From the NCBI GenBank assembly GCA_964389365.1, contig CAYMDO010000003.1, forward strand, positions 36,262 to 100,261: a stretch of DNA of 64,000 nt, written 5' to 3'. This DNA is from UBA993 sp964389365. GTDB lineage: Bacteria > Bacillota > Dethiobacteria > DTU022. Shown piece by piece: positions 1 to 8,975 of the stretch. The position numbers and the translations under genes were made by a program. The stretch's first letter is position 1, and each line of letters starts with the position of its first letter. The notes beneath the pieces were generated by a model that made no database searches, had not been told where the DNA came from, and saw nothing but the letters and a program-made list of their open reading frames with translations.

Positions 1-1308
1 GCAACCATCTATGTAGATCTGCCGCGCGTCAGGGAAGTGGTTGGCGAACTGCCTTCCGGGCGCGACCTGACTCAGGCCCAGCTCCGGGAATTAACGGATG
101 AAGAAGGCGTGGCACAGCCACAGGCAGCGATTGTGGTTGCCGATCCGGCAACCGGTAAAATTAAGGCGCTGGGCGGCGGGCGCGACTACCGGAAAAAAGT
201 CGACGAGATCCTGCGTTTTACTAGCCTGCGCCAGCCAGGTTCAGCTATTAAACCGATTATTGCTTATGCACCGGCTTTTAACGAGGGGGTTTTAGCCGGA
301 GCCGGTTCAATCCTTGATGACTCCCCTTTTACCGGCCCCCGGGGCTGGAAACCTAAAAACTTTGATAACCGGTTCAGGGGGCCGGTCTCCGCCCGGGAAG
401 CACTTTATTATTCTTATAATGTTCCGGCTGTACGGCTCTTCCAGGCTTTAAGCCCGCAAGTTGGGGCGAGCTATGCCCAAAGAATGGGCATATCAACCAT
501 CGCTCCTGAAGAGGTCGATAACTTAAGCTTAACACTGGGCGGATTTACTTACGGGGTCAGCGCAATTGATATGGCCCAGGCTTATAGTGTTCTGGCGAAC
601 AGCGGTGTTAAGGTGGATCTGCACACTGTTGAAAAGATCGTCGATCCAAACGGCATTGTAATCTACGAGCAGTTTAGTGATCCGCAGCAGATTCTCAACC
701 CCCAGGCGGCTTATTTGGTCAACGATATTTTGCAGGATTTTGTGACCGAGTACCTGGGCAGCGCCTTGCAGATCGATCGGCCGGTAGCTGCAAAAACCGG
801 CACTACAGAAAACTGGAAAGATGTTTACCTGGTTGCCTATACGCCAAACCTGGTCGCATCTTTCTGGATGGGTTATGATGAGCCGAAAATGGGCAGCATT
901 CAGCAGGGTTGGCGATACTCAACCATTTTTTTAAGGGAAGTATTCCTGGAGGCTTTTAAAAATCTGGAAATAAGAGACTTTGTTCGCCCTGATGGTATCG
1001 TGCGCTTGGAGGTGTGCTCGATCACCGGGTTGCGGCCTAACGATCTTTGCAGGGCAGCCGGAACAGTATATAGCGATTATTATATCGCCAGGTTTGCCCC
1101 AAATTGGATCTGCGATTATCATATTGAACTCTTGCCCATTCCCGATGAACCAAGCGAAGAAGAAGTTCCCGAAGAACCGGAGCCGGAACCGGAAGACCCA
1201 GTTGAACCCGAACCGGAAGAACCCGAACCGGAAGAACCTGCCCCTCCCGCAGTGGAGCCTCCTCAACCTGTTCTGCCGCGTAAATGGTGGGAGCAGTTTG
1301 GCAATTAA
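1..1308 (+). CDS. Class A penicillin-binding protein, transpeptidase part (5' partial)
   Basis: The reading frame is open to base 1, so the gene starts upstream and only 435 C-terminal residues are seen. The part present is the penicillin-binding transpeptidase domain that cross-links peptidoglycan outside the membrane. All three active-site motifs are visible in order: SAIK (nucleophile serine and lysine) in RQPGSAIKP, SYN in YYSYNVP, and KTGTT. The motif order and spacing fit PBP1a/2c-type bifunctional enzymes; the glycosyltransferase half would lie off the window. After about residue 380 the protein turns into a Pro/Glu-rich tail (repeated EPEPEEP-type units) that is probably a flexible extracellular extension. 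A strong terminator follows directly. The family is certain; the paralogue is not. Confidence 0.93.
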   Translation, partial: ATIYVDLPRVREVVGELPSGRDLTQAQLRELTDEEGVAQPQAAIVVADPATGKIKALGGGRDYRKKVDEILRFTSLRQPGSAIKPIIAYAPAFNEGVLAGAGSILDDSPFTGPRGWKPKNFDNRFRGPVSAREALYYSYNVPAVRLFQALSPQVGASYAQRMGISTIAPEEVDNLSLTLGGFTYGVSAIDMAQAYSVLANSGVKVDLHTVEKIVDPNGIVIYEQFSDPQQILNPQAAYLVNDILQDFVTEYLGSALQIDRPVAAKTGTTENWKDVYLVAYTPNLVASFWMGYDEPKMGSIQQGWRYSTIFLREVFLEAFKNLEIRDFVRPDGIVRLEVCSITGLRPNDLCRAAGTVYSDYYIARFAPNWICDYHIELLPIPDEPSEEEVPEEPEPEPEDPVEPEPEEPEPEEPAPPAVEPPQPVLPRKWWEQFGN

Positions 1309-1311
1309 ATA

Positions 1312-1339
1312 AAAAGCGCCGCTTAACCCCGGCGCTTTT
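1312..1339 (+). terminator. Rho-independent terminator after the PBP gene
   Basis: A perfect 10-bp stem, AAAAGCGCCG (1312-1321) with CGGCGCTTTT (1330-1339), around an 8-nt loop, ending in four T. It starts 4 bases after the PBP stop codon. Confidence 0.85.
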
Positions 1340-1499
1340 CCCGGTTATGTGAAATATTTACCCACTGTGCCGGCCGCTGTTATATACTGCAGTTTCTTTT
1401 CTGCCACCGGCTTCGATTATGGCTTCAACTTCTTCAGCAGGAATTTGGCCAAAATTGTTGAAAGATGAACAATTACAATCTAATCCGGAGGTCAGGCAA

Positions 1500-1880
1500 A
1501 TGGAAAAGAAATGCATCAATATTGACGGCTTATTCAAAGCAGGCCCTTATTCACACGCAGTTGAGGCAGGGGGAATGCTTTTTCTGTCAGGGGCAGTCCC
1601 TGTCGACCCGAAGAGTGGCAAGCCGGATGCCGGTGATATCGGCCAGGCGACAGTCAGGGTTTTGGATAATATTAAGCTTATCCTTGAAGAGGCAGGCAGC
1701 AGCCTTGGGCAAGTAGTCAAGGCTACTGTTTTTTTAGCGGACATGGCTGATTTTGGGGCAATGAATGAAGCATATAAAACTTACTTTACGGAAAACGAAC
1801 CGGCACGGTCCTGTGTGGCTGTAAAAGAGCTGCCCGGTAAGTTTCCGGTTGAAATTGAAGTAATTGCGCTAAAAAAATAA
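1500..1880 (+). CDS. RidA/YjgF/YER057c/UK114-family imine deaminase
   Basis: A 126-residue protein of the usual RidA length. RidA enzymes hydrolyse reactive enamine/imine intermediates released by PLP enzymes, freeing ammonia. Visible family signatures are the N-terminal GPYSHAV segment, LFLSGAVPVDP, and NEPARSCVAVKELP, which carries the conserved substrate-binding arginine, near the C-terminus. The start is set by GGAGG at 1487-1491, 8 nt before ATG 1500; a longer reading from 1419 has no ribosome binding site. It lies 21 bp before abfD in the same direction, so the two are probably co-transcribed. Some clostridial RidA-like proteins act in amino-acid or aminobutyrate breakdown; a role with the downstream dehydratase is inference. 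Confidence 0.9.
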   Translation: MEKKCINIDGLFKAGPYSHAVEAGGMLFLSGAVPVDPKSGKPDAGDIGQATVRVLDNIKLILEEAGSSLGQVVKATVFLADMADFGAMNEAYKTYFTENEPARSCVAVKELPGKFPVEIEVIALKK

Positions 1881-1901
1881 CTGCGTCCGGGGGATGGTTC
1901 A

Positions 1902-3332
1902 ATGGGTATATGCACAGCCGATCAATACCGTGAAAGAATGTATAAAATGCGTAAGAACATCTGCATGGGCGGAGAACTGATTGGCCGGGATGATCCCCGC
2001 CTCAGGCCGGGTCTTGATCTGATTGCCAATAGTTTTGATCAGGTTAACGATCCGGCGGTCAAGAATTTGATAACCACCACTTCTCACCTGACCGGTGAAA
2101 AGATTCACCGCCTCTGCCATATTCACCAAAGTTCTGAAGATTTGCTGAAAAAACAGGAGCTAACCCGCCAGATGTGCCGCAAGGCCGGAGGATGCATCCA
2201 ACGCTGCATGGGAATTGATGCCCTTAATGCCATTTCAGTCGTGACTAAAGATTGTGATGACGCTTTTGGCACCGAGTATTATCCCCGTTTTGTTGAGTTT
2301 ATGAAGTATTTTCAGAAAAATGATACTGTCGGCAACTGCGCTCAATCAGATGTAAAGGGTGATCGTTCAAAACGGCCGTTTGAACAGAGCGACCCGGATC
2401 TTTATTTGAGAGTGGTCGAAAAGAAAAAAGGGGGCATTGTGGTTCGCGGCTGTAAGGCTCATAACTCCAATGCCCCGTTTTCAGATGAAATTGTAGCTGT
2501 GCCGACACGCCTGATGACTGACCGGGATACAGACTGGGCGGTAGCCTTTTCGATCCCGGCTGATACCCCCGGGATACGTCAGATTGTACGTATCACCACC
2601 CCGCGGGAGCGCAAACATATCAAAACCAGGAATTTCTTCGGTATGGCTGATTCAATGACCGTTTTTGACGATGTGCTGATACCCTGGGACCGGGTATTCC
2701 TTTGTGGGGAAACCTATTTTGCCAGCATTCTGGCGATGCTTTTTGCCACCTATCACCGGCATAGTTATACCGGCTGTAAGCCGGCAATAACCGACCTTAT
2801 TTTAGGGGCGTCAGCCTTAGTTGCCGACTATAACGGTGTGGGTGAAGCATCCCATGTAAAGGACAAGCTTTCAGAGCTGATTGCTACCGGCGAGCTGGTT
2901 TACGCGGCCGGTATTGCCGCTTCGGTTAAATCAACTCCGGCCAACTCGGGCACCCATATTCCCAATATTATCTACACCAATGTCGGGCGTTACCATGCCG
3001 GTGTAAAACTCTACCACGAGTATGAAACGCTGGCTGATCTGGCGGGAGGGTTACCGGCAACTTTGCCTTACGAGGAAGAATTTACGGCGGATGAAACCAA
3101 AGCATTTATGGAGAAGTACATTATGCGCCGTGATGGGGTATCGGCGGAAGACCAGCACCGCCTTTTCCGGACGCTTTCCGATATGCTCTGCTCTGCTCAT
3201 GCCGGAGTTGCCCAGGTTGGCGGTTTGCACGGCGGAGGGTCGCCGATTATGGAAAAAATTGCGATTCGCAATAACTACGATATTGATTCGTGTAAGCGTT
3301 TAATCAAAATGCACTGCGGGATCGAAAGCTGA
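1902..3332 (+). CDS. abfD: 4-hydroxybutyryl-CoA dehydratase / vinylacetyl-CoA delta-isomerase
   Basis: A 476-residue flavin and [4Fe-4S] enzyme of the 4-hydroxyphenylacetate 3-hydroxylase fold. It converts 4-hydroxybutyryl-CoA to crotonyl-CoA in 4-aminobutyrate and succinate fermentation. The unusual cluster ligands of the Clostridium aminobutyricum enzyme (Cys99, Cys103, His292, Cys299) have clear counterparts here: Cys98 and Cys102 in GGCIQRCMG, and His285 and Cys292 in YHRHSYTGC. The length matches the family. A GGGGGAT sequence precedes the ATG. The ligand set argues against a plain flavin monooxygenase. No 4-hydroxybutyrate dehydrogenase or CoA-transferase gene is seen nearby; the convergent ADP-forming acyl-CoA synthetase could make the CoA ester, but this is inference. 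Confidence 0.92.
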   Translation: MGICTADQYRERMYKMRKNICMGGELIGRDDPRLRPGLDLIANSFDQVNDPAVKNLITTTSHLTGEKIHRLCHIHQSSEDLLKKQELTRQMCRKAGGCIQRCMGIDALNAISVVTKDCDDAFGTEYYPRFVEFMKYFQKNDTVGNCAQSDVKGDRSKRPFEQSDPDLYLRVVEKKKGGIVVRGCKAHNSNAPFSDEIVAVPTRLMTDRDTDWAVAFSIPADTPGIRQIVRITTPRERKHIKTRNFFGMADSMTVFDDVLIPWDRVFLCGETYFASILAMLFATYHRHSYTGCKPAITDLILGASALVADYNGVGEASHVKDKLSELIATGELVYAAGIAASVKSTPANSGTHIPNIIYTNVGRYHAGVKLYHEYETLADLAGGLPATLPYEEEFTADETKAFMEKYIMRRDGVSAEDQHRLFRTLSDMLCSAHAGVAQVGGLHGGGSPIMEKIAIRNNYDIDSCKRLIKMHCGIES

Positions 3333-3372
3333 AAAGATGCCTGGCTGGTGAATGATTGAAAGGTTGTTGTTA

Positions 3373-3418
3373 CCGGATCAGGGTCGGGAGGCATAACCCC
3401 GGCCCTGATCCGGTTGTT
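3373..3418 (+). terminator. Terminator after abfD
   Basis: A perfect 11-bp inverted repeat, CCGGATCAGGG (3373-3383) and CCCTGATCCGG (3403-3413), followed by a T-rich stretch. It lies 40 bp after the abfD stop and probably ends the ridA-abfD transcript, so the next gene may have its own promoter; TATAAT at 3424-3429 is a candidate -10 with no clear -35. Confidence 0.75.
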
Positions 3419-3505
3419 TGTGATATAATTTTTTTGGCTGTGCCCGGCCCGGGTATTATAACAGCAAATCTGGTTATCATATTCCAGAAAAAGGAGGCAG
3501 GTTAA

Positions 3506-4765
3506 GTGAAATACGATGTTCAATACGTTCGCAAACAGTTTCCTTCACTAGGCCTGATGGTTAATGGCCATAATGCTGCATTCTTTGACGGGCCCGGGGG
3601 GACCCAGGTGCCGCAACGGGTAATTAACGCAATGGTCGATTATCTGGTCCGCTGCAATGCCAATGCAGGCGGCAGTTTCTTAACCAGCAAAAACAGCGAC
3701 CGGGTTCTCGGTAATGCCCGTCTGGCCCTTGCTGATTTTCTCGGCTGCAGCGAAAATGAGGTAGCCTTCGGCCAAAATATGACCACTCTCAATTACCAGC
3801 TTGCTTTTGCCCTCGGCCGGGAAGCCGGCCGCCGCAATGAAATCCTGATCACCGAAATTGATCACGAAGCTAACCGCGGGCCCTGGCTGGCGCTGGCCGA
3901 AAGAGGGTTTATCATCAAAGAGGCGAGGTTTGATCCCGTTAGCTGCCAGGTTGATCTAGATGATTTTCGCAGCAAACTTTCGGAAAAAACATATGTAGCT
4001 GCCTTTAGCTATGCGTCAAATGGAATCGGTACAGTCAGTGATGTTCGCCAGATGGTGAGGATGGCGCACCAGGTTGGGGCCCTGACCGTTGTTGATGCAG
4101 TCCACTATGCCCTGCATGGTGCTGTGGACGTGCGCGAGCTGGATACCGATTTTCTGATCTGTTCAGCCTATAAGTTTTTTGGCCCTCATATCGGGGTATT
4201 TTACGGCAGGCAGGATCGTTTTGAAAACCTGTCAACCTATCGCCTGCGGGTACAATCGGAGCAGGTTCCGTACCGGATTGAAACCGGCACCCTTAATCAC
4301 GAAGGTATTGCCGGTGCCGGAGAAGCGGTGGAGTTTATCGCAGATTTGGGGGAACAGTTTGGCGATCCCGAAAACCTCAAAGATACCGGGGATTGGTCGG
4401 ATCGCCGGCGCCGGATTATTGCCGGCATGAAAGCGATGGAAGACTATGAACAGCCGTTGTCAAAAAAACTGATCGCTGACCTGGAGCAAATTGACGGTGT
4501 TACTGTTTATGGCCCGCCGGCAGGCTCACCGCGCACCTCGACGGTATCTTTTACCATTAAAGGCATTAACTCGGGAAAAGTTGCGGCAGAGCTGGGGGAA
4601 AAGGGCTTGTTTGTCTGGGACGGTCATTTTTATGCAGCCAGGCTGGTAGAGATACTGGGGTTAATAAACAGCGGCGGGCTGGTCCGTATCGGGCTATCAC
4701 CATACAACACCGAAGAAGAAATCGGGCGCCTGGTCAAAGAGGTGCAGCGCATAGCTATAAGCTGA
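3506..4765 (+). CDS. Cysteine-desulfurase-like aminotransferase class V protein
   Basis: A 419-residue PLP-dependent fold-type I enzyme. The PLP lysine is Lys223 in SAYKFFGPH, and His120 in EIDHEAN is the ring-stacking histidine. The sequence is closest in style to the VC1184-type cysteine desulfurase-like subgroup: the segment where SufS/NifS carry their catalytic cysteine reads FVWDGHFYA, with no cysteine. Sulfur transfer by the normal route is therefore unlikely, and the true substrate is unknown. The start is GTG 3506 with AAGGAGG at 3491-3497. The NIF3-family gene follows 92 bp later in the same direction. The family call is firm; the reaction is not. Confidence 0.85.
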   Translation: MKYDVQYVRKQFPSLGLMVNGHNAAFFDGPGGTQVPQRVINAMVDYLVRCNANAGGSFLTSKNSDRVLGNARLALADFLGCSENEVAFGQNMTTLNYQLAFALGREAGRRNEILITEIDHEANRGPWLALAERGFIIKEARFDPVSCQVDLDDFRSKLSEKTYVAAFSYASNGIGTVSDVRQMVRMAHQVGALTVVDAVHYALHGAVDVRELDTDFLICSAYKFFGPHIGVFYGRQDRFENLSTYRLRVQSEQVPYRIETGTLNHEGIAGAGEAVEFIADLGEQFGDPENLKDTGDWSDRRRRIIAGMKAMEDYEQPLSKKLIADLEQIDGVTVYGPPAGSPRTSTVSFTIKGINSGKVAAELGEKGLFVWDGHFYAARLVEILGLINSGGLVRIGLSPYNTEEEIGRLVKEVQRIAIS

Positions 4766-4857
4766 AGTAATTTGGCAATACGGAAGAGGCGCAGGTTTAA
4801 TAGTGCCTGCAGGAGGCTTTTAAAACGAATTGATTACCAAAATAAGGAGCGATAACA

Positions 4858-5811
4858 TTGAAGATAAAAGAGATTTACGATTACCTGGTAAAGCTGGGTA
4901 TTGATAAAGATCCTCGCGGACCGGAAGAAGTAAAGGCTTTACTGGAAAGGGAAAACAAGAAATTTGAAGAGCTGAAAGCAGAAGAGCAGCAGGAATTTGA
5001 TCGGGAAAGGCTGACCAACCCATATGCCGATACCCGGATTCTCTGCGGTGATCACAGGCAAGATGTTAAAAGCATGCTGGTCGGGATTGACATTGAAGTC
5101 GGCGAAGTTTTACTGGCCGATCGGTTAAGAGAAAAAGGCACCCCTGTGGACCTGATCCTCGCACACCACCCGGAAGGAAAGGCGCTTGCTGATCTGCATT
5201 ACGTTATGCACCTGCAGGAAGATATCCTTGCCCGCTTTGGGGTGCCGATCAACGTTGCTGAAGCGATCATGTCTTCAAGAATCAGCGAGGTTAAAAGAGG
5301 TTTAATGCCCGTGAACCATAACCGGGCGATCGATGCCGCGAAACTTCTCGGGCTGGCGATGGCCTGCTCTCATACAGTAGCTGATAACCAGGTAACCACT
5401 TACCTCCAACAGTTTTTTGACCAGGAAGCTCCTCGTACCGTTGGCGATATTATAAAGCTTCTGAAAGACATCCCCGAATATGCCGCAGGAGCAAAATACA
5501 GCGCCGGGCCTGATGTTGTGCTGGGCAGCAAAGATAACCGTGCGGGCAAAGTTCTGGTTGATATGACCGGCGGCACAAGCGGCTCTGAAAAATCTTACGC
5601 AAAGATGTCGCAAGCTGGCATAGGAACGATTGTCGGGATGCACATGAGTGATAAGCACCGTGAAGAAGCGGAAAAAAATCATCTCAATGTTGTCATTGCC
5701 GGTCATATAGCCAGCGATTCATTAGGCATGAATATGCTGCTTGACGGTATTGAAAACCGGGGCGTGGAAATAATCCCCTGTTCAGGGTTTATCCGCCATA
5801 AAAGATCCTAA
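4858..5811 (+). CDS. NIF3/DUF34-family metal-binding protein
   Basis: A 317-residue protein with the NIF3 (NGG1p-interacting factor 3) pattern. There is an early LAHHPEG stretch with paired metal-binding histidines and a late HIASDSLGMNMLLDGIE stretch. The family is a conserved putative dinuclear-metal hydrolase whose cellular role is not settled. Here the N-terminal 60 residues are a charged helical extension. The start is TTG 4858, supported by TAAGGAG at 4843-4849. The stop overlaps the convergent acyl-CoA synthetase by 4 bases, so the two transcripts run into each other. Confidence 0.85.
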   Translation: MKIKEIYDYLVKLGIDKDPRGPEEVKALLERENKKFEELKAEEQQEFDRERLTNPYADTRILCGDHRQDVKSMLVGIDIEVGEVLLADRLREKGTPVDLILAHHPEGKALADLHYVMHLQEDILARFGVPINVAEAIMSSRISEVKRGLMPVNHNRAIDAAKLLGLAMACSHTVADNQVTTYLQQFFDQEAPRTVGDIIKLLKDIPEYAAGAKYSAGPDVVLGSKDNRAGKVLVDMTGGTSGSEKSYAKMSQAGIGTIVGMHMSDKHREEAEKNHLNVVIAGHIASDSLGMNMLLDGIENRGVEIIPCSGFIRHKRS

Positions 5812-7925
5812 CGATCGGTAGCGCTGATTCTAACCCGGGTATCAAGGGCGAGGACACCTTCCCCTTCCGGAAAAACCCGGACGGGATTGATATCAAGTTC
5901 CCTGATACCGGGATAATCAGCTAACAGACTGGCTGTCCGCACCACAAGATCTATAAAACACCTGGTATCAGCGGCCTGCTGCCCGCGCAGGCCGCCGAGC
6001 AACGCTGCTGTTTTGAGATGTGCCAGTTTTTCCGCCACTTGCCCGGGGCGAGCGGGGCAGAGCAGGTTAGCTATATCCTTAAACGTTTCTATGTAGATGC
6101 CGCCCATCCCGAAAAAGACAACCGGCCCGAATGACGGGTCGTGTTTCCCCCCGACAAAGAGGTCAATACCCGGCCCGGCCATCTGCTGGACCCTAACCCC
6201 GCCAAAAAGGGCTTGGGGCTGGTGGCGCTGCAGATTATTTTTAATGGTCAGAAACCCTTTTGCTACTTCACTGTCATCCTTCAGGTTTAGCAATACACCA
6301 CCGACATCTGTTTTATGCAAAGCATCAGGTGAAATCACTTTCATAACTACCGGGTATCCTAAATTGCGGGCTTGTTGAACCGCTTCTGCTTCATCCAGCG
6401 CGGTTCCCGATGCGGCTGTTTTAATGCCATAAGCCTCAAGCAATTCAAAGGCCTCTTCACCGTATTCGCCCTGCTTATCCATCATCCACTGGCGGGCTGC
6501 CTGTTGATTGGCAGCAGGCAAGGAAACGGGTTCTTCCTGGTTTTTCAGTTGTTCTCTTTTTTCATAAAATTTTACCTGCGCAGCCAATGCTTGAACCATT
6601 TCTTCCGGGCTGTTAAAGATCGGAAACTCAACATTTCGTTTGGCCTGTTGAATAACGCGGGAAGGACCGAAAAGGCAGATGCCAAGAGGTTTTCCGGCTG
6701 AAAGAATCGAACCCCAAGCTTCCATGGAGATATCGGCGAGGAACATTTTATGGAAAACATTTTCTCCCTGCGGCATTTGCGGCCTTTGGCTGATATAGAT
6801 TGATCCATCTACCTGTTCTGAATGCATTACTGAGTAAATCACATGGGCTGTTAGCTTCGGGTCGTAAATGTCACCCATGTCCAGGGGATTGGAAAACTTT
6901 ATGACCCCTGCATTGCTAAATTGTTTTAGGCTGTCGTAAAACTCCCGGCCCATATCGGCAAATTTGAAACCGGCTTTTTCGCACAGATCGGCTCCCATGA
7001 CGGCAAAGCCGCCGGCGGGGCTCATGACCATAATTCGTCGCCCTCTCATCGGCGGCAACTGAAAAGCCTTGGTAATTTCTATAAATTCAAGAAAATTACT
7101 GATGCGGATGATCCCCGCTTCCTCGAAAGCAGAATCAATAATCGCCTCATCGCTGCTCATAGCAGCAGTGTGGCTCATGGCCGCCTGCTTCCCGACATCG
7201 GTTGTGTTTGATTTGTAGACTACTACGGGTTTATCTATTTTTTTTGCTGTTTCGATCAATTTGCGGCCCCGGGCAATGCTTTCAAGGTAAAGGCAGATTA
7301 TTTTTGTCTGCGGATCTTTTCCGAAGTACTCCAGGAAATCTACTTCATCCAGGTCAAGCTTGTTGCCGATACTGGCGAATTTTGCAAGGCCGATCTTTTC
7401 ATCGGCCAGGTAGTTGAGCATGCTCAAAGCCACGCCGCCACTTTGCGAGATAATCGACATCTCTCCCTTGGGCGCTTTATGGAGGGCGACAAAAGGCAGG
7501 CATAGCCCATTATCGGTATTGGCTACGGTTACGCTGTTCGGGCCGACAAATCGAATCCCGTATTTACGGGCAGTGCCGAGCAATTTACCGGCCAATGCCC
7601 GGCCTTCTTCGCTGAATTCTGAAAAACCGCCGGAAGGTATTGCCAAACGCCTGATACCGTACTTGCCGCAGCGTTCCATCTCATCGGGGATCAGCGGGGC
7701 AGGGATCATGCAGAAAGCAAGATCGGGTATTACCGGCAAGTCCTCAACCCTTTTATACATCCTGATGCCGTCTACATGCCTGTCATCGCTGCGCGCATTT
7801 ACGCCAAAAATCCTGCCCCGGTAACCCCAGCGCAGCAGGTTCTCAAGGGTCAGCCGTGGAATATTGGTCGGCTTCGAAGAGAGGCCGATGATAACTATCG
7901 ATTGCGGGTAAAAAAATTTTTCCAT
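5808..7925 (-). CDS. ADP-forming acyl-CoA (acetyl-CoA) synthetase, fused alpha-beta subunits
   Basis: A 705-residue single-chain NDP-forming acyl-CoA synthetase. It interconverts an acyl-CoA, ADP and phosphate with the free acid, CoA and ATP, usually for energy conservation in anaerobes. Visible in order are a CoA-binding Rossmann domain (about 1-130), succinyl-CoA-ligase-like domains (about 145-450) with the phospho-histidine candidate in AAMSHTAAMSSDE, and a C-terminal ATP-grasp domain (about 485-700). No GNAT acetyltransferase domain is attached, unlike protein acetyltransferase Pat. The ATG is preceded by GAAGGGAG. The acid used is unknown; 4-hydroxybutyrate or acetate are reasonable guesses from the abfD neighbourhood. 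Confidence 0.9.
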   Translation of the reverse strand: MEKFFYPQSIVIIGLSSKPTNIPRLTLENLLRWGYRGRIFGVNARSDDRHVDGIRMYKRVEDLPVIPDLAFCMIPAPLIPDEMERCGKYGIRRLAIPSGGFSEFSEEGRALAGKLLGTARKYGIRFVGPNSVTVANTDNGLCLPFVALHKAPKGEMSIISQSGGVALSMLNYLADEKIGLAKFASIGNKLDLDEVDFLEYFGKDPQTKIICLYLESIARGRKLIETAKKIDKPVVVYKSNTTDVGKQAAMSHTAAMSSDEAIIDSAFEEAGIIRISNFLEFIEITKAFQLPPMRGRRIMVMSPAGGFAVMGADLCEKAGFKFADMGREFYDSLKQFSNAGVIKFSNPLDMGDIYDPKLTAHVIYSVMHSEQVDGSIYISQRPQMPQGENVFHKMFLADISMEAWGSILSAGKPLGICLFGPSRVIQQAKRNVEFPIFNSPEEMVQALAAQVKFYEKREQLKNQEEPVSLPAANQQAARQWMMDKQGEYGEEAFELLEAYGIKTAASGTALDEAEAVQQARNLGYPVVMKVISPDALHKTDVGGVLLNLKDDSEVAKGFLTIKNNLQRHQPQALFGGVRVQQMAGPGIDLFVGGKHDPSFGPVVFFGMGGIYIETFKDIANLLCPARPGQVAEKLAHLKTAALLGGLRGQQAADTRCFIDLVVRTASLLADYPGIRELDINPVRVFPEGEGVLALDTRVRISATDR

Positions 7926-8217
7926 AATTTGCTCCCTTCTACATGTAACTGGAAAATACTCAAAATGGCATTAATGCCAAAATAAATTCGTATTGTGCCC
8001 TATTATTTATGGTTAGTCCCGTTTCGACCCTCCTAATAAAGGTTTTTGTTGGAAAGATATACATTTTATCTAAAAAAGATACTAAAATTAAAAAAAAAGT
8101 ATTATAATATGCAAAAGGTTGTTTATTGTTAAAAAAATAAGCTCAATTAAAATAGCCTGCTGTCTGTATATTATATAGTTTCAGTTTGCATAAGACTATG
8201 GTTATTCGGAGATTAGC
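7926..8217. other. A+T-rich divergent intergenic region
   Basis: This 292-bp gap separates the minus-strand acyl-CoA synthetase from the plus-strand methyltransferase operon, so it should hold promoters for both. TATAAT occurs at 8103-8108 on the plus strand, but no convincing -35 box lies at the right distance. No hairpin with a T-run and no small gene were seen. Confidence 0.4.
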
Positions 8218-8934
8218 ATGGTTAATTTATTTTGGAACATTTATGGCTGGGTATACGATGCGGCATTATTAGAATTAATACCGTATCAGAATATGCTTCG
8301 ATTAACCGGTGAAGCATTGGCGCCTCGCAATGGTGAGTTAATTTTTGATGCCGGTTGCGGAACCGGAAACCTATTGGCCCGTTTGACCGGGAGTAATAAA
8401 AAGTTATCGCTCGTAGGGGCAGATTCTTCGCCGGTTATGTTAAAAAGGGCAACTATAAAGTTAGCCGGCAGCAGGAGTCCGGTTACTCTCCTCCAGTTAG
8501 ACCTGAATGATAAACTTCCTTTCGAAAGTGATACATTTAATGCCGCAGCCTGTATAAATGTCCTGTATATTCTCGATCAACCTGTTTTATTATTAAAAGA
8601 GCTGCATCGAGTGCTTAAAAAGAACGGCAGGTTAATCATCGCCACCCCTCTCAACGAACCCAAACTTGTGCCGGTCCTTAATGAGCACATCGAAACCTTG
8701 AAAGCTAGGTATCCCCGTACATGGGTGACCAACTTCACCGCCCAGGCCTTCCGGGTCTTTATTCCCGCCAGCATTTCCATCTTCATGAACCTGGTTATTA
8801 CCAGAAACAATAAATATCTTTTTTATAAAAGGGAGGATTTGGAATCCCTGATCAAAAACAATGGATATCAGATCCAGGACGAGAAAATAATCTATGGTGG
8901 CCAGCTCCAATTTATAATTGCTGAAAAATGCTAA
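8218..8934 (+). CDS. Class I SAM-dependent methyltransferase
   Basis: A 238-residue methyltransferase of the Methyltransf_11/UbiE-like type. Motif I is FDAGCGTGN, followed by an acidic residue after the second strand (GADSSP) and the post-motif LDLNDKLPF. The C-terminal third has an alkaline stretch typical of lipid- or quinone-type acceptor methylases, but the acceptor cannot be read from the sequence. A weak GGAG lies 9 bp before the ATG. It opens a run of five same-strand genes with gaps of about 20-70 bp that continues through the ketosynthase-like gene and the two kinases. Confidence 0.85.
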   Translation: MVNLFWNIYGWVYDAALLELIPYQNMLRLTGEALAPRNGELIFDAGCGTGNLLARLTGSNKKLSLVGADSSPVMLKRATIKLAGSRSPVTLLQLDLNDKLPFESDTFNAAACINVLYILDQPVLLLKELHRVLKKNGRLIIATPLNEPKLVPVLNEHIETLKARYPRTWVTNFTAQAFRVFIPASISIFMNLVITRNNKYLFYKREDLESLIKNNGYQIQDEKIIYGGQLQFIIAEKC

Positions 8935-8975
8935 CTCTGGCATAGAAACAGAATTGCTATACAGGGGGAATAAAA

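Noticed and set aside
3506..4765. Calling this gene sufS/nifS (cysteine desulfurase)
   Set aside because: The catalytic cysteine loop is replaced by FVWDGHFYA.
5808..7925. Protein acetyltransferase Pat
   Set aside because: CoA-ligase and ATP-grasp domains are present but the GNAT domain is absent.
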